This document shows positions 1 through 7,720 of a DNA stretch of 14,490 nt, piece by piece. The notes under the pieces were generated by a model, which saw nothing but the letters and a program-made list of their open reading frames with translations, made no database searches and was not told the DNA's origin. A program made the position numbers and the translations under genes. Each line of letters begins with the position of its first letter. Positions within the stretch are counted from its first letter, which is position 1. This DNA comes from Brachionus koreanus. Its lineage: Eukaryota > Rotifera > Eurotatoria > Ploima > Brachionidae. The stretch spans positions 409,592 to 424,081 of the forward strand of contig PJRA01000143.1 in the NCBI GenBank assembly GCA_016987375.1, written 5' to 3'.

Positions 1-492
1 CACTAATTTGTACATCTCAATCAAGTCCCCTCTCACTCTTCTTTCACTCAGCTTTGTCAGTCCTAATTTTGTCAACCTCATTTCATACGGCATGTTTCTT
101 ACGGACAAAGGTATTTTTGTTGCCCTCTCTTGCATCTTTTCCAACGCATTCACGTCCATTTTCATACTTGGATTCCAGACCTGCACTGCATAATCCAGGT
201 GGGGTCTCACCATGGATATATACAATCTCACCCACAGTCTTTCCTCTCTACTTGTAAACGTTCGCTTTAGCATTCCAAGTACCCTACTCGCTTTTGAACA
301 AGCACTTTTCACTTGGCTGGTCCACTTTAAATCTGATGAAACCATCACTCCAAGATCCCTTTCACACTCTGTTGTCGCTAGTATAACATTGTTGCTTTTT
401 TGTGTATATTTATGCTTTTCATTTAGTCTGCCGAAATGCATTACTTTACATTTGTTAGCACACAGTCCCATAACAAAATAAAGATTGCCAAA
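1..492 (-). mobile_element. CR1/jockey-like LINE reverse transcriptase, C-terminal part (5' truncated, runs off window)
   Basis: The minus strand is open from an in-frame TAG at 493-495 to the window edge. It reads as the thumb and C-terminal region of a non-LTR reverse transcriptase: KCKVMHFG just after the start, then RDLGVMVSSDLKW, then VRPHLDYAVQVWNP, then LEKMQERATK. These blocks are typical of CR1/jockey-type LINEs, in which they follow the catalytic palm. The YxDD palm, the endonuclease and ORF1 are absent, so this is a 5'-truncated copy, the usual product of incomplete target-primed reverse transcription. The open frame suggests a fairly young insertion. Its 3' end lies beyond base 1. 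The piece at 7721-7945 (-) could be the 3' end of a related element. It probably sits antisense in an upstream intron of the NPC1 gene, but the preceding exon is outside the window. Confidence 0.85.
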
Positions 493-529
493 CTATCAAT
501 TTTTTTTGCCTGATCAGTGAAATGAATCG

Positions 530-752
530 TAAACACTAGAAAACCCGGCTGATTTCACATAAAAATTTTAAATAAAGTTATTAAGGTAAATTTAATAGTT
601 TCTCTGAAAATTTATTCATTTGCTAAAAATTTACAATCAAAATTCTTAGCTAATTAAAGCCATTTTTTAAAAATTTTTTTCTATGTAATAAAATTCAAGT
701 TTCAATTTTTCAAAAAAGGGTCTAAAAAACCCTTCGGGCGTTCTAGTGTTAA
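530..752. repeat. TTAA-flanked MITE with CACTAGAA ends (piggyBac-like, non-autonomous)
   Basis: The left end is TAAA (a decayed TTAA, 530-533) followed by CACTAGAAAACCCGG. The right end is CGGGCGTTCTAGTG followed by TTAA (749-752). The termini are inverted copies, CACTAGAA plus a C/G-rich CCCG block, around an AT-rich core with no ORF. TTAA target sites with CMYTAGAA-type termini are characteristic of the piggyBac superfamily, so this is inferred to be a small non-autonomous derivative. The element at 14152-14325 has the same terminal octamer and TTAA flanks. Confidence 0.7.
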
Positions 753-1549
753 ATAAATTATAATAAAAAAGTTTTTTTAATGATCAGTATTTTGATCATT
801 AGACCACTTTTAGTAAAATGATCACATATTGGACAAGATCTCAAAATAGAGAGTATTAAAAATTCACTATAAGGTATTGTGAATACTGTTAGAATACAAA
901 TCGGACAAAAATGTATTTTGATGAATTAAAATTTACTGAAATAAGAAAAAAAAAATATTTATAAAAAAAGGCTGCTCTTTTACTTTTTTTTATGCATAGG
1001 CAAGTCTAAGCTAATTAAGTTGAAATCCAATAATTGTAATCTAAATGAACAAGATTATTCATAGCTTTTGTAGTTTTAAAGCCAAAATGAACATGAACAA
1101 GTACTAGGTTTCTGTTTTTGCGGTTGATTTTGCCATTGTGGAATGAATAAAAGCACAATTTCATTTCATCGAATTTCGTCCAGTCTTGATTGCTGAGAGC
1201 TTCAAAATGTTGTTTGATTTTTTTTTTTGTTTATTATATGTATGGTAATTTTTAAACGCGACTAAAAATTGAGCATAGTAAAATTTATGGTCAAATTTCA
1301 GAATTTCAAATGTGCCCAAAATATTTAAAATGCTTAATTTTATCTTCATCATAAAATCTTTCAAAAAGAAAGGTTCATCTAAACACTATTTTTAAGTTTT
1401 TTATTTTTTTAATTTTAAAAGCAACATAAATTCTTACTTTTCATTAAATAAACACAAAAATAAGAATAAGATAAAAATATAAAAATCAGTTTTTGAATGT
1501 ATTTATTTTAAAAATTTACTTAGAAGTAATAATAAATCTTTTGTTTAAG
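753..1549. other. AT-rich non-coding stretch, 3' part of an NPC1 intron
   Basis: No convincing gene is seen. The stretch ends in a plausible acceptor (TTGTTTAAG at 1541-1549). NPC1 sequence expected immediately upstream of the 1550 exon is not found between 753 and 1549, so the intron probably extends leftwards through the MITE and the LINE fragment. There are short TGATCA palindromes near 780-800. A short minus-strand open frame at 1161-1364 has the composition of AT-rich noise. Confidence 0.6.
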
Positions 1550-1700
1550 CTTCGCATTTTATGGCATATCACAAAGTTCTATCGACATCAGAGGACTTTA
1601 TCAACGCAATGAGGTCGGCTCACAAAATAGCTGATGGAATCACCCAAATGCTTAATGAAGGCTCCAACTCAACTCGTAAATATGAAGTATTTCCATACAG
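1550..1700 (+). CDS. NPC1: NPC1 cholesterol transporter, internal exon (third-last): end of a lumenal domain
   Basis: This exon encodes the end of the third large lumenal domain of Niemann-Pick C1, the lysosomal membrane protein that takes cholesterol from NPC2 and passes it across the limiting membrane. The reading starts with CT completing a codon (phase 1), giving SHFMAYHKVL, then FINAMRSAHKIADGITQ and KYEVFPY. These match the human stretch around residues 1045-1081. The isoleucine of HKIAD falls at the position of human Ile1061, the site of the common I1061T disease allele. An N-S-T glycosylation sequon lies near human N1072. The exon ends TACAG|GTTCGT at 1700 in phase 2. Joined to the next exon it restores an unbroken [14 protein letters not shown], strong support for both splice sites. 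Earlier exons are outside the window. Confidence 0.93.
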
Positions 1701-2923
1701 GTTCGTTATTTCTATATTGTCTTACTAAAGAAAATAAATAAAAAAAATCATAGGAAAAATTTTTGGTAATATTCTAATTGGTAAACACAAGTTCACTAAT
1801 TTGTGATCATTCAAAAAAAAAAGAATAGGTTTCATCAAATGATCACATTTTTTTTTGCTAGACAAATAAGTGAACTTTTTTTGAAAAAAGTGACCTAACT
1901 ATCGTTACATTTATTTTGAACGTATTTATTTATACCTTGTTCTTGGCATATTGTACACAAAATTTTGTCTTCCTCGGACTTTTTTGTACGTAGAACTCTG
2001 GGTACAGCTTCAGTAGTATCAGATGATGATAGTTTTAGATATATGTAACATTCCTTCTCAACTTCAATTTCAGATTCTTCAGATTTTTAACATCTGTTAA
2101 CTTCATATTATTCTACAATATGCCAAGAACAAGGAATAAATAAATACGTTCAAAAACAATGTGGTTTAACAATTCATATCTCAAGAACGCATTAAAAAAT
2201 AAAATTAATATTTATTCAGAGTTGTTTAAAAGCCCAAAATTAAAGTCCCAATCCGGACTTTAAATTTCGGCACTAGCAACGCTTGCATAAAAATTTTTAA
2301 TCTATTCCGGCTTCTTCAGGATCAGTTAAAAGGCTTTTTTCTAAATTTGGTTATATCAACCGACAACATAGGTCAAGATTAACTGACAAAACCTAGAAGA
2401 CAACTTTATTGGTTACTAAAATAGATTTAATCAGGACTAAATTGAAAAAATATTTTTTTTTTTAAGCAAAAGAGAATCTTTTAAAATAAAAATTGAGAGT
2501 AAGATTTTTTTTAAAATTAATAATGTGTATTGTTTTTTTTTAAAAATAAGATTTAAGTCTTGTACTTGGCTTGAGACTTTTGACTTTTAAAAAACTCTGT
2601 AAATTGATTAATATTCTTTTGTTATGTAGAAGCCTGTTAAGACTTGGCTTTATAAATGCTTTATTGGAATCCAAAATAATAACAAAAATAATGGTTTGTA
2701 TAGTGAGTCAACAAAAGTTAGTGGTTTGATCTGCAGTTAAGTTTACAAAAATAATAAGGACTAGAGAAATAAATTCGACTCGGGTCTTAACAATTATATT
2801 CAATTTACATTTTATCTAGTTAAATTAATAAATAATATAACTTTTAGATTTTTTTTTTAGTTCAAAAATTAGGTTATTACCAAAATTAAAAATAAAATGA
2901 CTAATTTTAATTTTTTAATCAAG
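1701..2923 (+). other. NPC1 intron, 1223 bases, repeat-laden
   Basis: The intron runs from GTTCGT at 1701 to TTAATCAAG at 2923 in phase 2. It contains an imperfect palindrome (about 1790-1880, arms AAGTTCACT...GATCATT), a foldback element (about 1907-2160), and a 9-bp hairpin TTAAAGTCC/GGACTTTAA (2240-2263). The remainder is AT-rich with no recognised gene. It is about twenty times longer than the two other introns seen in the window, and the identifiable repeats explain part of that. Confidence 0.85.
1907..2160. repeat. Foldback element with 39-base inverted arms inside the NPC1 intron
   Basis: The arm at 1917-1955 and the reverse complement of 2114-2152 are both 39 bases and differ at one position (ATACC versus ATTCC). 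Weaker similarity extends about 8-10 bases outwards. On the minus strand 1895-2086 is open for 63 codons without an ATG. It reads like real protein: an acidic start (SEESEIEVEKEC), then SSSDTTEAVPRVLRTKKSEEDK, then a C-x2-C motif, ILCTICQEQG. The left arm carries part of this coding-like sequence. It may be a MITE derived from a transposase gene, or an inverted duplication of an exon fragment. I do not recognise the protein. Confidence 0.65.
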
Positions 2924-3429
2924 CATTTTCTATGTGTTTTATGAGCAATATTTGACAATATGGCAAGATGCCACCATGCAACTAATTCTCACTTTATTTG
3001 CTATATTTTTGTGTACATTTATATTATTATCATTTGATTTGTTTACAGCATTAATAGTCACAGTTCTAATCGCAATAATCATCATAGATATGGTCGGAAT
3101 AATGTATTTGTGGAACATAGAACTTAACGCCATATCCCTAGTTAACTTGGTGATCGCAATCGGCATATCGGTTGAGTTTTGTTCACACATAGCTCGCGCA
3201 TTTGCTATAAGCGATGCTAATACCCGCAAGGAAAGAGCTAGTGAGGCCTTGTCCAAGATGGGACCGCCGGTTTTTAGCGGCGTCCTACAGAGCATCGTAG
3301 GAATCAGCGTTCTTGCGTTCGCTCATTCTCAGCTATTTCAAGTATTCTATTTCAGAATGTACATAAGCATTCTGCTTCTTGGTCTAACACACGGTCTCAT
3401 TTTCCTACCAGTCCTCCTCACATATATTG
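2924..3429 (+). CDS. NPC1: NPC1 cholesterol transporter, penultimate exon: last five membrane helices
   Basis: A single C completes a serine codon from the previous exon, then [13 protein letters not shown] runs into the C-terminal membrane block of NPC1. Five hydrophobic segments can be placed, counting from VFYEQ: about 14-34, 36-58, 63-85, 112-132 and 138-163, equivalent to the last five of the 13 human helices. Family blocks are nearly unchanged: [50 protein letters not shown] and [15 protein letters not shown]. This RND-permease half works with the sterol-sensing domain, encoded upstream, to move cholesterol in late endosomes and lysosomes. The exon ends in phase 1 at ATATTG|GTAAAA. The following intron (3430-3485) is 56 bases, ending CTACTCTAG. 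Without that splice the frame would run into an unrelated sequence and stop at 3485. Confidence 0.95.
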
Positions 3430-3485
3430 GTAAAAATTTATTGTGTCTTCTAAATAAATTTTCTAAAACCAATTTTCTACTCTAG

Positions 3486-3997
3486 GTCGTTCGTCGAACC
3501 ACTTGGCTGTTTATAGAGCGAGAACAAATTTTGAGATTAAATTTTTGAACCACTCGGAATACAATAACTCTGAAGTTCAGCTGAAAAAAGGAGACTCGGA
3601 GACCTCGGATCAGACAAAATCGTCCTTCAACCACCTAGTGCCTACAAACTCGCCAAATTTTGTTTCTGATCAAATCGAGTATGAACAAGACGAGTATGAC
3701 GACTTTCAAATAAGAAGCCAATTTTTGCGCTTTCCCCAAAAAGCGAACGCAAAAAATTCAGACCGAGATTCGCCTGTGTCACGTGATTGTTTACTCAACA
3801 ACGAAAATGAATCGAACAACAGCGAGGAGACAGTCCAAGACGAGCAGAGGTCAAAAAATGGCACAGCTCAGCGAACAGTGTCGCTCAGTATTCCGACAAG
3901 GAAAAAAAAAATCGACAATATTGAAAGTTTTTCATCCAAATCGTTAAACTCTAAAATTAAGCTTAACAAGTCTATTTCTGAATCGTTAAACATTTAG
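3486..3997 (+). CDS. NPC1: NPC1, last exon: long cytosolic tail
   Basis: GT completes the glycine codon of TYIG, followed by RSSNHLAVYRARTNFEIK and a 169-residue hydrophilic tail ending SISESLNI and TAG. The three NPC1 exons here give 388 residues. The vertebrate tail after the last helix is only about 30 residues and ends in the di-leucine signal LLNF; this one is several times longer and lacks that ending. It is rich in Ser, Asn, Asp, Glu and Lys, with no membrane segment and probable disorder. A YDDF tetrapeptide in an acidic setting (QDEYDDFQI) fits the YxxPhi endosomal sorting consensus and might replace the missing signal. Basic clusters (TRKKK) occur near the end. The frame stays open over 169 codons and follows directly from the splice, so it is very probably coding; sorting function is inference. 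Confidence 0.88.
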
Positions 3998-4541
3998 TTA
4001 AAGCTCAATAGTTTTGTGTTGAATGATATTTAAAATTTTTTTTTCCTTTTTTTTCTTTAAAATGAGAATTTTCGCGATTAATTTTTATTTCATCATTACG
4101 GTGCTAAGTCGACATGTATTTTTTTCTTTTTTAATTTATTTTAAAATTTTTTTAAATTAAATTTAATTTAAAATATCGGTAGATTTAAGTTTTACTCAGG
4201 ACTTAAGTAATATTTTTTATACTAGGCTTTTATTTTTTTGTTCTTAAAATTTAATTCTAGTTTATTTCGATTTAATTCATTTTTAAAAATTTTTTTTGTT
4301 TTTATTCAAAATAAAAATATAAAAGTATAAAAATCACTCTCTCATTTTCGAAGTTATTGCTTGAAAAATTTTGCTAAATTGTTGTCAGAATAATTGGACT
4401 ATGACAAGCAGACATCAAAAAATTAATTTTTTTGTTTATTTAATTCATTTATTTATTTAAAATAAATCAAAGCCCCATGGACAGAATAATATTTCTAGAA
4501 AATAGAAAGTAAAGAAAAAAATTAAATAAAGTAATTAATAT
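3998..4541. other. NPC1 3' UTR and AT-rich spacer
   Basis: No gene is seen. The first clear AATAAA downstream of the NPC1 stop is at 4310-4315, which would give a 3' UTR of roughly 330 bases. The rest is poly-T and AT-rich sequence, running into the LINE relic. Confidence 0.5.
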
Positions 4542-5332
4542 ATGGAAAAATATATAACCCTCATATCAATAATTAAAAATAAAATCTTAATACATCAAAA
4601 AGTTAGAAACAAACTGAATATTTTACAATTAAAATTAGACAACAAAGAAGACAAAAGACTAGTCTTATGTGGCGAAGAAATTGAATGGGTAGATAAAATA
4701 AAATACTTGGGTGTATGGGTAGATGGTAAATGCTACAGTAAAGAACATCTAAGAGAACGAAGACTTAGTACATGGAGAGCATTCTTCCTCCTTAAAAAAA
4801 AGCCCAGATATCAATAGCAAGCACTTAAACCCACAATTAAAAGCTCACCTTCTTAAAACATATGTAAGACCAATTATGTTTTATGGTATAGCAAAACTGA
4901 GAGAAAAAACATCCAAACGATGGAAGCCCTAATGGTAAAACAGATGCAGGACAACAAACTTATTGTATGCGCTCAACTTAGAACTAGTTTAATCAAAATA
5001 AAGGAAAACTAAACTTACCTTTACCAAAAGACTAATTGAAAATTAATGCACGTCTAAAATGCTGAAAAATAATGAAAAAAAGGTTAATTGACCCAATAAA
5101 TTCATCAAAGAACTCAAATATATGTTAGGATCGTTTGAGTTACTAAATAAAAAAGTATTAGACGGAAAACTTAGAGAAATAAGACTTATAGATAAGAAAA
5201 ATCTGTGAATCGATAAAATACTTAAGAGAAAGAAATAACGCTACTAATAAAGCTACTATTAAAAGTCCACATACAATTAATATTTTTCATCGCCGAATAT
5301 GGCGTAATCTTTTTGAAATAAAAAATAAATAA
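4542..5332 (+). mobile_element. Degenerate LINE reverse transcriptase (C-terminal half, frameshifted)
   Basis: The first open segment (4542-4817) contains EEIEWVDKIKYLGVWVDGK and HLRERRLSTWRAFF, the 'KYLGVWLD' block that follows the palm of many non-LTR reverse transcriptases. At the A8 run 4794-4801 the coding similarity moves to the -1 frame: SPDINSKHLNPQLK, LLKTYVRPIMFYGI. More short coding-like pieces follow in shifting frames, with the last, NIFHRRIWRNLFEIKNK and a stop, at about 5279-5332. Several frameshifts and stops make it a pseudogene; the palm, endonuclease and ORF1 are missing. Its motifs differ from the CR1-like copy at 1-492, so it is a different LINE family. Only the remnants' order, not the exact frameshift positions, is certain beyond 4900. 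Confidence 0.75.
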
Positions 5333-5455
5333 AATTATCTTTTATTTTGAAATTTCATGCTTTTTGAAGGTATCAAATTAAAGCTCATTTTTTCTCCTTT
5401 AATTAACTATAACACTTAAGCTTAAAAAAAATCTCTTTATTAATTAGCTATGTAA

Positions 5456-5841
5456 CTATCTTTTAAAGAAAAAAAGTTTGTAATGTAATACCAAATTTAT
5501 CAGGCTATTTTGGCATGTATTGTAAGATGCTACATCTGAATTTTTTTGCATAACTCTTTTGGCTCGCTTTTTATTTAAAGAAATCGTTTTACGTTTTTTT
5601 GTCTCATTAGTTTTTCCCATATAACATCTGATTTAGATGTTTTAACTTCATCTAAACATTTTGAACTTTCACAAAAGGCTTCGACATCACTTTCATCATC
5701 GGATTCATCATTTGTTGAATCTGTCAATTCAATAAAATCTATTTCAGATTCAAAGGCATCTTCTTCATAATAAAACAATAAAGAATCTGAGTCAGCACTA
5801 ATTTCTGTTCCAAGGCCTTCGGTGTATTTATGATTTTTTTC
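5456..5841 (-). pseudogene. Acidic ORF overlapping a basic ORF in the -1 frame; possible transposase N-terminus remnant
   Basis: The minus strand is open at 5575-5841 without an ATG. A possible splice acceptor (AAAATTAG) immediately precedes it. The product is strongly acidic (SADSDSLLFYYEED, NDESDDESDVE), then more neutral (SKSDVIWEKLMRQKN), and stops at 5575. The -1 frame is open at 5456-5620 and encodes a basic 54-residue segment (TKKRKTISLNKKRAKRVMQ). The frames overlap by 46 bases at an A7 run containing A AAA AAC at 5593-5599, exactly in the xxA AAA AAC register. An acidic start followed by a basic NLS-like patch is seen at the N-termini of several DNA transposases, including piggyBac types, but no catalytic domain is visible. 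The simplest reading is a decayed gene with a one-base indel; programmed frameshifting is the alternative. Confidence 0.4.
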
Positions 5842-6068
5842 CTAATTTTTTATAATTATTAATTTTTTAAAAACTAAATCAAAATTAAAATTCATTTATA
5901 ATTAAAAAATATTTTTTATAAGCTTTTATTTACTTTTAAAAATAAAAACAAGCTTTAAAAAAGAAAAAAGCTTTAAAAAGATAACATTTGAATAGATTGA
6001 AAAAAAATATTTCAATTCCAAATAAATTATATTGGAACTAATCAAATGTTTAAAGGTGTAATTTAGAA

Positions 6069-6210
6069 TAAATACCAATATTTTAACATAATATTGGTAT
6101 TTGTGATATAGCGACATCATTGTCGATATCACTGGATTAGTTAACTAACTAAACCCTGAGCGTTTAAGTTAGAATGGAGCATAAATAGCTGCTCCTAAAC
6201 GTCTAACGAG
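6069..6210. repeat. Cluster of three hairpins
   Basis: First hairpin: a 13-bp perfect stem, AAATACCAATATT (6070-6082) with its complement at 6090-6102 and a 7-base loop. Second: GTGATAT-AG-CGACA (6103-6116), TCAT loop, then TGTCGATATCAC (6121-6132), a 12-bp stem with one 2-base bulge. Third: GGAGC/GCTCC (6176-6180/6191-6195), closed further out by either CGTTTA/TAAACG or GTTAGA/TCTAAC. The following 40 bases are GC-richer than the surroundings. It may be a structured RNA, a SINE or the end of a transposon; none is recognised. Confidence 0.5.
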
Positions 6211-6408
6211 GAGATCGGATAGACGGGCCCAAGGGTACTAATGTAAACATTACAGTATTCATACTAACAAACATGCTCACAACATTTTTGAGTAATAAGT
6301 TTGATAAAGTTAGAAAAATTGTTTCAAAACAAGTCAAAGTTCGAATTTGTTTCTTTTTTTTAAATAGAAAGTGATTGAGATAACCAGCACTTTAAAAAGG
6401 CAAGCTAA

Positions 6409-6573
6409 AGCATCACTCAAAAAGAAAAGAACATTAACTATGTGAAAGTGTATGATGCGTTTGAATTCTCAATAACTAAATTAAATGCCTACATTGAAGA
6501 AAATAATCTACCAAAAAATAGAAATTGGGAAGAAGCGAATGAAAACTTTGTTATTTATACCCTATTAAATTGA
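6409..6573 (+). pseudogene. Decayed coding fragment, family unknown
   Basis: A 54-codon open stretch without an ATG reads like genuine protein: KEKNINYVKVYDAFEFS, TKLNAYIEENNLPKN, RNWEEANENF. Just upstream another frame reads ITSTLKRQAKASLKKK (from about 6380) and appears to be its displaced continuation, suggesting a frameshift in the A-rich run near 6418-6428. Its last codons fall in the left arm of the foldback element at 6544-6748, so it may belong to that element's parent or have been cut by its insertion. No family is recognised. Confidence 0.3.
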
Positions 6574-6748
6574 TTAAATTGGTTTAATAATGATTTTTTT
6601 TTTCGAATTTTTTTTATTTTAAAACGTAAACAAGCCATGAATAAATGCAGAATTACTAATTAAGTTGATAAAACAAATAGTTAGAAATTTAAAAATAAGA
6701 CTAATTTAACTAATTTAACCAATTTAACAGGGTATAAATAACAAAGTT
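6544..6748. repeat. Foldback/MITE with 44-base inverted arms
   Basis: 6544-6587 and the reverse complement of 6705-6748 both begin AACTTTGTTATTTATACCCT and align over about 44 bases with roughly five mismatches. Weaker similarity (GAATGAAA versus GAATTGAAAAT) extends outside. The core is AT-rich with no ORF. The length and structure fit a MITE or a foldback. No clean target-site duplication is visible, so the family is left open. Confidence 0.65.
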
Positions 6749-6830
6749 ATTTTCAATTCATTCTTTCATTCCATAAATTTTAAAACACAAAAATAAAATT
6801 AATTTAAATTAAGGAAAGAAAATTCCTTTC

Positions 6831-7286
6831 TAACTCTGTCATTGCAGGTCCCAAGCCCTGATGAGAAAACGAGGGGGCTGGCAGCCACTATTAGTGGTCT
6901 TCTACGTAGTTTGTGAAAGAGCTGTAAGTTGAGCACATAGATCTACGGATCTTTGTCCAAGTTTTGTAGTATGAGGGTGCCGCTGGCTTTGACCATCACC
7001 CAGTATGAAATCCGAAAGGAGCAAGAGCTTGTTTTACGACTGACCCTTTGCAGATAGACGTAACTTTGGAAGCTTAAAGTTAAGGCATTCTCTGTATGAG
7101 ATTGTCGCTTGGTTTGTGGTTCCAAGCTAGTTGTAAATAGTTGCCGAGTTCGCAGCCAATTTAAAGTGCTCGGATGAGTGGCTCTGTTTATGATGAACGT
7201 CCCACGAGCTTCTTCTTAGAGGAAGGCGCCAGTCATAACTCTGCCATAGTCGGTTCCCAGCCCGATTGAGAAAAGAGGAGGATGGC
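6831..7286. repeat. GC-richer repeat bounded by related 50-base direct copies; probable LINE-derived
   Basis: Base composition changes sharply here to near-balanced, against very AT-rich flanks. The ends are related in direct orientation: 6831-6881 (TAACTCTGTCATTG, GGTCCCAAGCCC, GAGAAAACGAGGGGGCTGGC) and 7236-7286 (TAACTCTGCCATAG, GGTTCCCAGCCC, GAGAAAAGAGGAGGATGGC). The copies are 405 bases apart and the second runs into poly-T. The GGTCCCAAGCCC...GAGGAGGG pattern resembles a block I associate with untranslated regions of animal LINEs, from memory and unverified. A 60-codon open frame on the minus strand (6943-7125) has no recognised motif and is probably incidental. Confidence 0.5.
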
Positions 7287-7456
7287 TTTTTTTTTTAACT
7301 TAAAATTAGACATAAATTCAAATCCAAATGGGATATGTAATGATAAGTCTGAATTTTTTAAATAAATTTCATTTTATCATTGAATAATGAAATATGTCAA
7401 ATCATGAGGACCAATGTTGTATTATGTAAAGACCATTTGATAATTAGCAACTACTA

Positions 7457-7535
7457 AACTTGGGGTTGCTCTAAACAGCCGTTAACAGAGCATTCTGATC
7501 GAGAATGGCTGGTAAGGTAGACTATCCATTTTTGT
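7457..7535 (+). repeat. Short dispersed repeat, intact copy (empty site for the 14152-14325 MITE)
   Basis: This segment aligns to the reverse complement of sequence on both sides of the MITE at 14152-14325. The left half shares CTAA-CTTG---TTGCTC--AACAG. The right half shares AGCATTCTGATCG-GAATGGCTGGT with one mismatch in about 26 bases, then a looser TATCCATTTTT. At the junction this copy has a single TTAA (7482-7485) where the other copy has TTAA-MITE-TTAA. The nature of the repeat is unknown. Confidence 0.6.
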
Positions 7536-7720
7536 TTTTGATTAGCTTAATTAAATAATCATAATTTTTATTCTTGAAAAATAAGTTAACTTTTTGAGAA
7601 CACGTGAACTAACTATCGTTTTATTAATTTTACATTATACTTACTACATTTTATTTTTATTCATATTTTTATTTATTATTTAGTTTTATTTTGGTTATAA
7701 ATTTTTATTTATTATTTTTT
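7536..7720. other. AT-rich spacer with a second dispersed repeat
   Basis: Bases about 7570-7620 (AAATAAGTTAACTTTTTGAG, then GTGAACTAACTATCGTT) resemble 1863-1906 in the NPC1 intron (AAATAAGTGAACTTTTTTTG, then GTGACCTAACTATCGTT). The similarity covers about 45 bases. The rest is T/A low complexity. Confidence 0.4.

Noticed and set aside
8..481. Plus-strand open frames
   Set aside because: They are antisense to the LINE polymerase reading, which shows clear family motifs.
1161..1364. 67-codon minus-strand open frame
   Set aside because: Lysine/asparagine/isoleucine-rich composition as expected from AT-rich noise; no motif, lies within an intron.
2939..3295. 118-codon open frame on the minus strand
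   Set aside because: It is the antisense shadow of the NPC1 exon, which has extensive family similarity on the plus strand.
5926..6132. 68-codon minus-strand open frame
   Set aside because: AT-driven composition, and it overlaps the hairpin cluster; no homology signal.
6856..6875. CTGATGAG followed by GAAAA/ACGAGG, considered as a hammerhead ribozyme core
   Set aside because: The conserved CGAAA placement and flanking stems are not satisfied, and the related copy at 7236-7286 has GATTGAG instead of CTGATGAG.
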